A stretch of DNA of 34,234 nt. Source: Deltaproteobacteria bacterium. GTDB taxonomy: Bacteria; Desulfobacterota; Syntrophia; Syntrophales; JAFGHS01. How positions within the stretch are numbered: position 1 is the first letter of the stretch; the number at the start of each line of letters is the position of its first letter. The notes below the pieces were generated by a model. That model ran no database searches. It was not told the DNA's origin and saw nothing but the letters and a program-made list of their open reading frames with translations. Position numbers and translations under genes: made by a program. Positions 14,118 through 23,633 of this stretch are shown piece after piece. The stretch covers positions 1-34,234 of the forward strand of contig JAFGHS010000103.1 of assembly GCA_016930075.1 (NCBI GenBank), in the 5' to 3' direction.

Positions 14118-16049
14118 TCATCGCAGATTCAACGCACCGCCGGCAAGGAGCATCTTTTTCTGACGTTCCGACACGTCGCATAAAACAACAAACGAAATGT
14201 TCTTGGTCGTATCCTTAACGATCAACTCCTTGCCCGATTTGATTTGCTTTATGGCGTCGGGAATCTCGATCTCGTCATTCTGGTCGATGACATCATAGTC
14301 CGCCGGATTTTTAAAGACGAGGGGCATAATGCCGTAGTTGATCAGGTTGGTCGCATGGATCCTTTCAAAGGACCGGGCAATGACGGCGCGAACCCCCAGA
14401 TACATGGGACAGATGGCGGCGTGTTCCCGCGACGATCCCTGGCCGTATGAGTTTCCGGCAATAATGATGTTGCAGCGGCCCGCTTCGGTCACCTTCTTGG
14501 CCCGCCGATAAAACGCCGGGTCAACGATCTCAAATACATATTCGGCGTATTTGGGGATGTTGGAGCGGTATTTCATACGATCCCCGGCAGGCATGATATG
14601 ATCCGTCGTGATTTTGTCGCCCACTTTGATGGCGGCAATGCCGCAGATCGATTCAGGCATGGCATCGTTTTTCGGGGGCTTGCCGATGTTGGGACCGCGG
14701 TAAACGGCAATTTTTGACGCCGTTTTGCGATCACCCGGCGCAATAATCATACCGTCATCCACATAGAATCGCTTCGGCATTTTCACGACGGGATACGCAA
14801 TCCCCAAGTCTCTCGGATCGGTGATGCCGCCGGTGATGACGGCGGCTACGGCCGTTTCAGGGCTGACCAGATAAACCTGTGCATCGGTGGTGCCGGACCG
14901 GCCAAGGAAATTCCGGTTTGACGTCCGCAGGGATACAGCGGCAGATTGAGGGCTCTGGCTGTTGCCGATGCAAAACCCACAGGCGCTTTCCATGATGCGG
15001 GCGCCTGCCGAAATCAAGTCGGCAAGATACCCGTCTCTTGCCAGATTTTCAAGGACCTGTTTGGAACCGGGGGCAATGATGAGGCTCACGTCAGGATGGA
15101 CAACCCTGTGTTCCAGAACTTTGGCAACCATGGCCATATCCCGGTAGGAAGAATTGGTGCAACTGCCGATGCAGACCTGATCGACTTTCAAACGGGGGGC
15201 CGCACGCAGCGTCATGACGTTTCCCGGGCTGTGGGGCTGGGCGCACATGGGTTCCAGGCCTGCCAGATCGATATGCACCATGCGGTCATAGACCGCATCG
15301 TCGTCTGCCGACAGTTCAACCCATTCATTTTCGCGTTGCTGGGCCGTTAAAAACAACCGCGTCTGCTCATCGCTGGGGAAAACGGAAGTGGTGACGCCGC
15401 ACTCGGCGCCCATGTTGGCAATCGTCGCCCGCTCCGGTACGGAAAGCGAGGCCAGCCCGTCGCCGCCGTACTCAAAAACGGCGCCCACATTGCCTTCCGT
15501 GGAAAAAATGGAAAGCACTTTCAGGATAATATCCTTGGCGGAAACCCACGGGGACAGTTTCCCGTGCAGGTTGATCTTGACGACATGGGGGCACGTCAGA
15601 TAGAACGGCTCTCCGGCCATGGCAAGGGCCACGTCTAGGCCGCCCGCACCGACGGCAAACATGCCGAGAGCGCCCCCCATCGGGGTGTGGCTGTCCGCTC
15701 CGAGGAGGGTGTCCCCCGGCTTTCCGAACCGCTCCAGGTGCACCTGATGACAAATGCCGTTTCCCGCACGGGAAAGATAGAGGCCGTATTTCGCTGCGAC
15801 GGAACGGAGATACCGGTGATCATCGGCGCTTTCAAAACCGATCTGCACGGTATTATGGTCGATGTAGCTCACCGACAGATCCGTCTTCACCCGGCTTACA
15901 TGCATCGATTCAAACTGCAGGCAGGCCATCGTCCCTGTAGCATCCTGAGTCAGGGTCTGGTTGATCCGTATGCCGATTTCCTGCCCGGGAATAAAAGCGC
16001 CGGAAACCAGGTGCTGCTGTATTATTTTTTCCGTGATTGTCTGTCCCAT
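14118..16049 (-). CDS. Aconitate hydratase (short, Aquifex-type)
   Basis: A 643-residue aconitase that interconverts citrate and isocitrate. It is shorter than AcnA (about 890) and fits the putative aconitase subfamily of anaerobes and Aquifex that resembles 3-isopropylmalate dehydratase. The [4Fe-4S] ligands are Cys in GSCTNS and two in CGFCIGN. Other motifs are LLGADSHTPMGGALGMFAVGAGGLD, and in the swivel domain KITTDHIMPAGDRM and GNSYGQGSSREHAA. The ATG at 16049 is preceded by GGAGG about twelve bases upstream; an open frame continues to 16142 but those extra residues come from the adjacent repeat element. It is divergent from the succinate dehydrogenase operon. Confidence 0.93.
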   Translation of the reverse strand: MGQTITEKIIQQHLVSGAFIPGQEIGIRINQTLTQDATGTMACLQFESMHVSRVKTDLSVSYIDHNTVQIGFESADDHRYLRSVAAKYGLYLSRAGNGICHQVHLERFGKPGDTLLGADSHTPMGGALGMFAVGAGGLDVALAMAGEPFYLTCPHVVKINLHGKLSPWVSAKDIILKVLSIFSTEGNVGAVFEYGGDGLASLSVPERATIANMGAECGVTTSVFPSDEQTRLFLTAQQRENEWVELSADDDAVYDRMVHIDLAGLEPMCAQPHSPGNVMTLRAAPRLKVDQVCIGSCTNSSYRDMAMVAKVLEHRVVHPDVSLIIAPGSKQVLENLARDGYLADLISAGARIMESACGFCIGNSQSPQSAAVSLRTSNRNFLGRSGTTDAQVYLVSPETAVAAVITGGITDPRDLGIAYPVVKMPKRFYVDDGMIIAPGDRKTASKIAVYRGPNIGKPPKNDAMPESICGIAAIKVGDKITTDHIMPAGDRMKYRSNIPKYAEYVFEIVDPAFYRRAKKVTEAGRCNIIIAGNSYGQGSSREHAAICPMYLGVRAVIARSFERIHATNLINYGIMPLVFKNPADYDVIDQNDEIEIPDAIKQIKSGKELIVKDTTKNISFVVLCDVSERQKKMLLAGGALNLR

Positions 16050-16111
16050 GGTTGATTTAATCCTCCGGCCGCAGCACGATGAAAATCCGGCGGGTGAAGC
16101 GCCGGCCAATT

Positions 16112-16244
16112 GAGACCTTTGAAGTTCCATTTTTCCTGTCATGGCGAGGCGCAGTGCGCCGTGGCAATCTCTTGTCCTATCGGACGCTTATGAGATTGCT
16201 TCGCTTCGCTCGCCATGACAAAAGAGGCGTTTTTCAAAGGTCTC
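16112..16244. mobile_element. 133-bp MITE-like inverted-repeat element
   Basis: Perfect 12-base terminal inverted repeats GAGACCTTTGAA (16112-16123) and TTCAAAGGTCTC (16233-16244) enclose a second inverted pair: 16137-16171 begins TGTCATGGCGAG and ends GCAATCTC, and 16192-16220 is its inverse with a different middle. It has no coding capacity. A short target duplication is not obvious. The inner sequences resemble the widespread family of GAGATTGC...GCAATGACA repeats. Confidence 0.75.
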
Positions 16245-16373
16245 CACTTATTAAAGTAAGTTCTTTTTTAACAGGATCAGGTTCCTGCAAAATTCAACCG
16301 CCGTTGAATTCTGCCCCTCTTGAATATATACAGCGTGAGGATAAATCATTTAAAAATAATTGGCAATTCTTTC

Positions 16374-16402
16374 TTGACAAATCGGTAATTCCCTGTTAGC
16401 AA
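16374..16402 (+). promoter_or_regulatory. Possible promoter of the sdh operon
   Basis: TTGACA at 16374-16379 is perfect, but 17 bases on the -10 candidate is TAGCAA, which matches only in part. Position upstream of the leader hairpin and the first gene supports it; the poor -10 would suit an activated promoter. Confidence 0.35.
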
Positions 16403-16420
16403 ATGCGAGCTTTCATCCAC

Positions 16421-16476
16421 CCGTCCAGAGGGCGCAACGAACTGGAATTTCAGAGCTTTACAAAGCCCTCTGACGG
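16421..16476 (+). promoter_or_regulatory. Leader hairpin ahead of the sdh operon
   Basis: CCGTCCAGAGGGC at 16421-16433 pairs with GCCCTCTGACGG at 16465-16476, with one bulged base and a 31-base loop. It ends 31 bases before the first gene and has no T tract, so it is a leader structure or protein site, not a terminator. Confidence 0.4.
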
Positions 16477-16507
16477 CAATCATCCAATAGGACCAAACAG
16501 GTGCATT

Positions 16508-16813
16508 ATGTTTATCTGGCTGTTTCATCGCATCAGCGGCGTAACGCTCATTATCTTAATGGGCATCAAAATCTTGACCAGCTATTTTCTTTTCACGAAG
16601 GATCAAAAGCCCGATTGGGCCCTAAGTCTGCACCGGAATCCGGTCCTCGACGTGCTGATATTGGTGCTGTTTACGTTTCACAGTCTATACGGGCTAAGGA
16701 CCGTATTGATTGATTTCGGCTACCGGAAGGAAAAGCTTTTGTTCTGGGCGGCGAACATAGCCGCAACGATCATCTCGGCCATTTTAATCGTCCTTTATTT
16801 CAGGTTTTCGTAG
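16508..16813 (+). CDS. Succinate dehydrogenase membrane anchor (SdhC/SdhD-like)
   Basis: A 101-residue integral membrane protein with three predicted helices (about 5-30, 45-65, 76-99). FHRISG at 6-11 and FHSLYGLRTVLIDFGY at 57-72 match the quinone- and haem-binding pattern of succinate dehydrogenase cytochrome b subunits; His58 is the likely haem ligand. It should tether SdhAB and pass electrons to menaquinone. E. coli has two such anchors, while only this one lies here. AGGTG precedes the ATG at 16508 by four bases, which is short; an ATG at 16403 in the same frame has no ribosome site and would translate the leader hairpin. SdhA follows after two bases. Confidence 0.82.
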   Translation: MFIWLFHRISGVTLIILMGIKILTSYFLFTKDQKPDWALSLHRNPVLDVLILVLFTFHSLYGLRTVLIDFGYRKEKLLFWAANIAATIISAILIVLYFRFS

Positions 16814-16815
16814 CT

Positions 16816-18515
<1,700 letters not shown>

Positions 18516-18519
<4 letters not shown>

Positions 18520-19259
18520 TCCGAAGCAGCTATTTTACCTTTAAGATTCTGCGTTATGACGCGAAAAACCCATCGCGGGAACCGTATTTTCAGTCCTACC
18601 ACATCAAGGTACTTCCCGGTTTGACGGTCCTTGGGGTCATCAACCGGATACGGGACGAGATCGACGGCTCTCTGGCATTCCGCTGCTCCTGCCGCTCGGC
18701 CATCTGCGGCTCCTGCGCCATGGTGATCAATGGAAAGATCGATCTGGCCTGCCGGACCCAGGTGGCGACATTCGGTTCCGATACGATTATTCTGGAGCCT
18801 CTGCCCAACTTTGAGGTCATCCGGGACCTCGTGGTGGATATGACGCCTTTCTGGGATATGTATGAAAAAATTCAGCCTTTCCTGATCCGGAAGAGCCCGG
18901 ACCCGGAAAAGGAAATTTATCAGAGCGAGGAGGACCGCAGGAAGATCGACCAGTTCGTCAACTGCATCCTCTGCGCCTGCTGCTACGGCGCCTGCCCCGT
19001 CATCGCCGACGAGCCCGGCTATCTGGGACCGGCGGCGGCGGCCAAGCTGGAACGCTTCGTTCTCGATTCACGGGACGAAAGGCCCGCCGAGGCACTCGAG
19101 CAGGTTAATACGCCGAAAGGCGTCTGGGCCTGCGACACGGTGTTCCGCTGCATCGACGCGTGCCCGAAGGACGTAAGGCCGACGGACGCCATCATCGGCC
19201 TTCGCAAGGCCCTGGTTAAAAACCGGTATAACAGGATTCTGGGGTTGAATAAAAAATGA
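18516..19259 (+). CDS. sdhB: Succinate dehydrogenase/fumarate reductase iron-sulfur subunit
   Basis: A 247-residue subunit carrying three clusters. [2Fe-2S] ligands are Cys59, 64, 67 and 79 (spacing 5, 3, 12). [4Fe-4S] ligands are Cys150, 153, 156 and 216, and [3Fe-4S] ligands are Cys160, 206 and 212; these spacings agree with E. coli SdhB. It passes electrons from FAD to quinone. The start is TTG at 18516, overlapping the SdhA stop, with GGAGAG upstream, which suggests translational coupling. Its stop overlaps the start of the Rieske gene. Confidence 0.96.
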
Positions 19260-19726
19260 AGCTGAAATATTCACTCATCACCCGCCGGACATTTTTAAAT
19301 ACCCTTTTCGGGGGATGGCTTTTTGCCTTCTTCTCCGGCGCTTTTTATACCTTGATGAAATTCGCTTTCCCAACCCTGGGAAAGGAACCGGATTTCGTCG
19401 TCTTGGACCGGAAAGATTTTTCCGACATCCCGAACAATTCCGTCAAACCCTTTGCCTGGGGCGGCGCCCTGGGTTTGTACTTCAAGAAGGAAGACGGAAG
19501 CGTGGCGGCCTTAAAAGGCGTCTGCACCCACATGGAATGCAATGTCGCCTACAAGCCGGAGGAAAAAAAGTTTTACTGCGCCTGCCATCAGGGCTGGTTT
19601 GACGAGACGGGCCGGAACATTGCCGGACCGCCCCCGAAACCGCTCGAAGTATTTGACGTAACGGAAGACGGCGACAAACTGATTATCGCCAGGAAGGGGG
19701 TCAAGGTTGAGCTACCCAAGGCTTAA
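19256..19726 (+). CDS. Rieske [2Fe-2S] protein of a cytochrome b complex
   Basis: A 156-residue protein with an N-terminal Tat-type motif (TRRTFLNTL at 9-17) and one membrane helix (about 18-38), then a Rieske domain. Box I is C90-T-H92-M-E-C95 and box II C108-A-C110-H111-Q-G-W-F-D. Cluster ligands would be Cys90, His92, Cys108 and His111, with Cys95-Cys110 as the stabilising disulfide. It takes electrons from quinol. ATG overlaps the SdhB stop (ATGA), and the 3' end overlaps the cytochrome b gene by 20 bases. Direct fusion of SDH and Rieske genes into one transcript is unusual. Confidence 0.95.
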   Translation: MKLKYSLITRRTFLNTLFGGWLFAFFSGAFYTLMKFAFPTLGKEPDFVVLDRKDFSDIPNNSVKPFAWGGALGLYFKKEDGSVAALKGVCTHMECNVAYKPEEKKFYCACHQGWFDETGRNIAGPPPKPLEVFDVTEDGDKLIIARKGVKVELPKA

Positions 19727-20771
19727 GAACTGGCTGGACGAACGTTACGACCTGACGGACGTCAAAAAGTTCGCCAAAAGCAAACTCATCCCCGAACACC
19801 GGTACGACCTCTTGTACTATACGGGCGGGATCACGTTGTTTTTGTTTGTCCTCCAGTTTATCACAGGCATGCTGCTTGCCATGTATTATGTGCCTCATAT
19901 CGATCACGCCTATGAGAGCATTATCGAAATCGTCACAAAGATCAACCTGGGGTGGTTTTTCCGGTCCCTCCATCACTGGGGGGCTCAGCTCACCATCCTG
20001 TTTTTGTTCATCCATCTGTTCGGCACGCTGCTGGTCAAGGCCTACCGAAAACCGCGGGAGATGGTCTGGATAACGGGATTTATCCTACTTATCATCTCCA
20101 TCTTCTTCGGATTAAGCGGCTATCTTCTTCTCTGGGACGAGCGGGCCTTTGCCGCCGTCCGGGTCGCTACGGGAGGCGCCGGCGCCCTCCCCGTTTTCGG
20201 AGGGTTCATCAAGGCATTTCTCCGCGGCGGCATGGATGTGACGGGCGACACCATCGTCCGCTTCTATGCCTTTCATGTATCGATTCTCCCTTTGCTTTCC
20301 CTTTTGATGATCGGATTGCATGTCTTATTGGTCCAGTATCACGGCGTGAGCGTGCCCCGTTCGGAGATCAAGGACCCGCAGCCGACGGTTCCTTTCTTCC
20401 CCAATGTCTTTTATAAAGACATGATCATCTGGCTGATCGTCCTGGGCGTGGTCGTTACCCTCGCCGTTCTGGCGCCGCCGGAAATCGGCATCAAGGCCGA
20501 TCCCCTGGCGCCGCCGCCTGCAAACATCAAACCGGAATGGTATTTCCTGATGGTTCTCGAAACGCTGAAGTTATTTCCGGGCACAATTTTCGGCCTGAAT
20601 GGGGAAACCATCGCCATTATTTGCGTCGTTGTCGGCATTTCCTTTCTCTTCCTCATCCCTTTCTTCGACAGAAAGGCGAACCGGGGAGAGGAAAGCACCG
20701 TTTTTACCGTCATCGCCGTCATCTATGTCGTCTACTTCGTCGTCATGACGGCCGTCGGATTTCTGAGTTAG
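19707..20771 (+). CDS. Cytochrome b (b6 plus subunit IV in one chain)
   Basis: A 354-residue membrane protein with about eight helices. Haem ligand pairs are His89/His103 (14 apart) and His190/His205 (15 apart); the 15-residue second spacing is the cytochrome b6 type, not mitochondrial bc1. PEWY at 276-279 marks the quinol-oxidation site in the subunit IV-like part. With the Rieske protein it would form a quinol oxidoreductase. The start is TTG at 19707 with AGGAAGGGGG upstream, inside the end of the Rieske gene. No cytochrome c1 or other haem c (CxxCH) gene is adjacent, so the electron acceptor is not evident. Confidence 0.95.
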   Translation: MSYPRLKNWLDERYDLTDVKKFAKSKLIPEHRYDLLYYTGGITLFLFVLQFITGMLLAMYYVPHIDHAYESIIEIVTKINLGWFFRSLHHWGAQLTILFLFIHLFGTLLVKAYRKPREMVWITGFILLIISIFFGLSGYLLLWDERAFAAVRVATGGAGALPVFGGFIKAFLRGGMDVTGDTIVRFYAFHVSILPLLSLLMIGLHVLLVQYHGVSVPRSEIKDPQPTVPFFPNVFYKDMIIWLIVLGVVVTLAVLAPPEIGIKADPLAPPPANIKPEWYFLMVLETLKLFPGTIFGLNGETIAIICVVVGISFLFLIPFFDRKANRGEESTVFTVIAVIYVVYFVVMTAVGFLS

Positions 20772-20780
20772 GTGAGCGCC

Positions 20781-21077
20781 ATGAAACAACCGTTTCTGAT
20801 ATGGGCCAAAAGCCGTCTGATAAATATTCCCCGCATCTTTATCGCTGCAGCGGCATGGACCGTTTGCCTGCCTCTCTGTGCGGCGCGGGCAACGGAAAAA
20901 ATCGCGGTTTTCCCCAATGCCGCCTATGACGCCTGCATCATCTATCAAAACCTGGCCATTTTCTGGTTTTTCATCATCGGCCTGATCGTGATTATCGGGA
21001 TGAAACTCAAAGAAATCGACCGGATTCAGAAACTGGGCATCGACAGAGACGATGAAAACGCGCCCCGCCTTGACTGA
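20781..21077 (+). CDS. Small membrane protein at the end of the sdh-Rieske-cytochrome b operon
   Basis: A 98-residue protein not assigned to a family. Residues 1-36 look like a signal peptide or first helix (ending CAARA), a second helix spans about 57-74 (LAIFWFFIIGLIVIIGM), and the tail is charged and cytoplasmic or periplasmic (KLKEIDRIQKLGIDRDDENAP). There is no CxxCH or His pair, so it is not a cytochrome. AGGTGAG before the ATG at 20781, nine bases after the cytochrome b stop, supports it as a real operon member, perhaps an accessory subunit of the complex. Confidence 0.72.
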   Translation: MKQPFLIWAKSRLINIPRIFIAAAAWTVCLPLCAARATEKIAVFPNAAYDACIIYQNLAIFWFFIIGLIVIIGMKLKEIDRIQKLGIDRDDENAPRLD

Positions 21078-21138
21078 TCTTACGGGCGCAAAACAGGTCA
21101 TCCCATTGATCATCCATCAAACGTCATGATAGCAACAT

Positions 21139-21792
21139 ATGCCGAATAGAAACAACACCAGGGCCATTATCTTCGATGTAAGCGGTACGCTTATGGACGA
21201 CATCCGTTCGGTTTGGCAAGCCAATGCAGACGCCTACCGGGCATACGGCATCGGCGGTTTCAAAACGCTGGAGGAATTCAGAGAACGCATCCGGCTTCCC
21301 ATTGCGCAATTTCATCGAGACAACAACGTGCCGCCGCACCTGATGGAATCGGTGGACCGCAAATTCCGGGAGATTTATCCGGTGTACGCCCCCCTGATCG
21401 ATGTTTTTCCGGAAGTGGCCGGCGTTCTGGCGGAACTGCAAAGCCGGAACATCCTCCTCGGCGTCGTGTCGAGCATCCCGACGCAATTTCTGAGTGAACA
21501 TCTTCAGGATTTCGCGCTCGACAGGTACTTTACGGCCCTGATCGGCCAGGAAGACTGCGATGAGCAAAAGCCATCGCCAAAGCCTCTCCTTGCGGCCCTT
21601 GACCTGTTGGGCGTCGACAAACAGGACGCCATGTACGTCGGCGATATGGAAGAAGACATGATGGCGGCAAAGGCCGCGGGGATCACGGCAACGGCCATAA
21701 CAAGGAAGGAAGGTTATCACTCCCGCCGGCGCCTGGAAAAACAGAAACCCGATTATTTCATTTCCGACTTAAACGAGCTTCTCTTCGTATAA
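21139..21792 (+). CDS. HAD-superfamily protein with altered motif I
   Basis: A 217-residue protein of the HAD subfamily with a small helical cap after motif I. Motif I reads IIFDVSGTLMDD: Asp13 is the nucleophile, but the second Asp (acid/base) is Ser15. Motif II is VVSSIPT, motif III falls in EQKPSPKPL, and motif IV is YVGDMEEDMMAA. Phosphatases of this type normally keep DxD, while dehalogenases and some transferases vary it, so the activity is uncertain. No strong ribosome site precedes the ATG. It follows the cytochrome operon by about 60 bases and may be read from it. Confidence 0.85.
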   Translation: MPNRNNTRAIIFDVSGTLMDDIRSVWQANADAYRAYGIGGFKTLEEFRERIRLPIAQFHRDNNVPPHLMESVDRKFREIYPVYAPLIDVFPEVAGVLAELQSRNILLGVVSSIPTQFLSEHLQDFALDRYFTALIGQEDCDEQKPSPKPLLAALDLLGVDKQDAMYVGDMEEDMMAAKAAGITATAITRKEGYHSRRRLEKQKPDYFISDLNELLFV

Positions 21793-21878
21793 AAAGGCAT
21801 GCGTATTGTCGCCATACTTTTTTATCAAACAATCGCATGGGATAAATAAATTACATCAAGCCCATCAAGGAGGGAACC

Positions 21879-23621
21879 ATGGTCAATTCCATTCGTGCAG
21901 ACAGGAACATCCCCATAAAGATGCGGGACGGCGTCATCCTGCGCGCCGACATCTACCGGCCCGATGACAATGAAAAACATCCGGCCATCGTTGTGCGGAC
22001 ACCCTACGACAAGATATTAAGCGAACACAGCGATTACCTGTCGTCCCTGCATGCCGCCTTCGCCGGTTACGCCTTTGTCGTCCAGGACCTCCGGGGACGG
22101 TTCGCCTCGGAGGGAGAATTCAAGCCCATGTCTTCCGAAGGCCCGGACGGATACGACACCATCGAGACGGTTGCCGCCGAACCCTGGTGCGACGGAAACG
22201 TCGGCATGGTCGGCAGCTCTTATCTGGGCCGCAACCAGTGGCAGGCGGCCATTGAAAATCCGCCCCACCTGAAAGCCATTGCCCCGTCCGTCATCTCCGC
22301 GGGCCCCATCAGCGACACCCGGCGCACCGGCGTCATGGACCTTGAACAATCCATCAGCTGGTTTGCCGCCATGGCCGTCGACATGCTGACGAAGTTGAAA
22401 AAAGAAGGCAAGGACGTGACCGAAGCCGCCAAGATGGTGGAACGGGCGCGGTTCAACCTCAATGACATTTACAATTATCTGCCCCTCAAGGAAGTTCCTC
22501 ATTTCAATTTCGAGGGACTGTCCGAAGGCTTTATGGCCCGCATGTCCAACGACCTGCCGCCGACCGTCAAAACGGAGAAAGACCTCCTGTGGCCTTTTGA
22601 AAAAGTCCAGGTCCCCTGTTTTCATAACGGCGGCTGGTATGACCTTTTTGCGGGAGGTCTGTTCACAGCCTTTGAAGGCATGCGGGAACGCGGCGGCACC
22701 GATTTGGCCCGGAAGAACCAGTTTGTCCTTTGCGGCCCCTGGTCCCACGGCTCCATCCTGCCCGCCTATGTGGGGGCCATCAATTTCGGCCCCGCCGCCA
22801 ACAGCTTCGCCACTTTTACCATGGATCGCCATATTACTTTTTTCGACAGATACCTTCGGGGCATCGAAGGCCGACCCATGCCGGCGGTCCGCTATTTCGT
22901 CATGGGGAAAAACCGCTGGAAGAACGCCGATACCTGGCCCCTGCCGGAAACCCAGTGGCAGCGCTACTACCTCCACAGCAAAGGCCGGGCGAACAGCTTA
23001 AACGGCGACGGCCTCCTCTCCACCAAAGCCCCGCAAACCGAGCAGCCGGACGTCTATATCTACGATCCCCGTTTCCCCGTCCCCACAATCGGCGGGCGGA
23101 ATCTCCTTGCGGGGACATTGGTTTCCGGACCATTCGACCAGCGAGCCAACGAGCAGAGAAATGACGTTTTGTGCTTTACGACGCCGGAATTGACTGAAGA
23201 ATTGGAAGTGACAGGACCCCTGAAGCTCCATCTGTACGCGTCAACGTCGGTCCGGGACACGGATTTCATGGCCAAGCTGATCGACGTTTACCCCGACGGA
23301 ACAGCCTATAATGTGGCCGAAGGCTGTATCAGGGCCCGGTTCCGCAAAGGACTTCTGCATGAGGAATTTATCGTCCCCGGGGCCGTTAACGAATACATCA
23401 TCGACCTGGCGCAGACCAGTATCGTTTTCGGCATCGGTCACCGCATCCGGGTCGATATTACAAGCAGCAACTTCCCGCGCATCGACCGGAACATGAATAC
23501 GGGAAACCCCTTCGGCGAGGACGCCGCGGGCATCCCGGCAGTGCAAACCATCTTCCATGAGAAGGATTATGCGTCGTACATCGATCTGCCGGTCATTCCG
23601 TCGCGATGGCAGATATGGTAA
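21879..23621 (+). CDS. CocE/NonD-type alpha/beta hydrolase
   Basis: A 580-residue serine hydrolase of the X-Pro dipeptidyl-peptidase/cocaine esterase family. The N-terminal alpha/beta core has VVRTPYDK, QDLRGRFASEGEF and the nucleophile elbow GMVGSSYLG with Ser114. A helical cap follows, then CGPWSHGS with the likely catalytic His. The C-terminal jelly roll (from about 370) includes FTTPELTEELEVTGPLKLHLYAS and FGIGHRIRVDITSSNFPRIDRN. These enzymes cleave esters or amides; the substrate is unknown. No signal peptide is seen, so it is probably cytoplasmic. AAGGAGGG precedes the ATG. The MBL-fold gene follows after 12 bases. Confidence 0.92.
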   Translation: MVNSIRADRNIPIKMRDGVILRADIYRPDDNEKHPAIVVRTPYDKILSEHSDYLSSLHAAFAGYAFVVQDLRGRFASEGEFKPMSSEGPDGYDTIETVAAEPWCDGNVGMVGSSYLGRNQWQAAIENPPHLKAIAPSVISAGPISDTRRTGVMDLEQSISWFAAMAVDMLTKLKKEGKDVTEAAKMVERARFNLNDIYNYLPLKEVPHFNFEGLSEGFMARMSNDLPPTVKTEKDLLWPFEKVQVPCFHNGGWYDLFAGGLFTAFEGMRERGGTDLARKNQFVLCGPWSHGSILPAYVGAINFGPAANSFATFTMDRHITFFDRYLRGIEGRPMPAVRYFVMGKNRWKNADTWPLPETQWQRYYLHSKGRANSLNGDGLLSTKAPQTEQPDVYIYDPRFPVPTIGGRNLLAGTLVSGPFDQRANEQRNDVLCFTTPELTEELEVTGPLKLHLYASTSVRDTDFMAKLIDVYPDGTAYNVAEGCIRARFRKGLLHEEFIVPGAVNEYIIDLAQTSIVFGIGHRIRVDITSSNFPRIDRNMNTGNPFGEDAAGIPAVQTIFHEKDYASYIDLPVIPSRWQIW

Positions 23622-23633
23622 AGGAATGATGAA

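Larger units (their letters stand above)
16050..16507. other. 458-base divergent region between aconitase and sdh genes
   Basis: The left half is the MITE-like inverted-repeat element at 16112-16244. The right half holds a TTGACA box at 16374-16379 with a poor -10, and a leader hairpin at 16421-16476. No protein-coding gene is supported in between. Confidence 0.7.

Noticed and set aside
16050-16142. Upstream extension of the aconitase gene
   Set aside because: The added residues are translated from the MITE-like element; the ATG at 16049 has a ribosome site and fits the family start.
16403-16507. Longer N-terminus for the SDH anchor (start at 16403)
   Set aside because: No ribosome site, it would translate the leader hairpin, and a promoter at 16374 would leave almost no leader.
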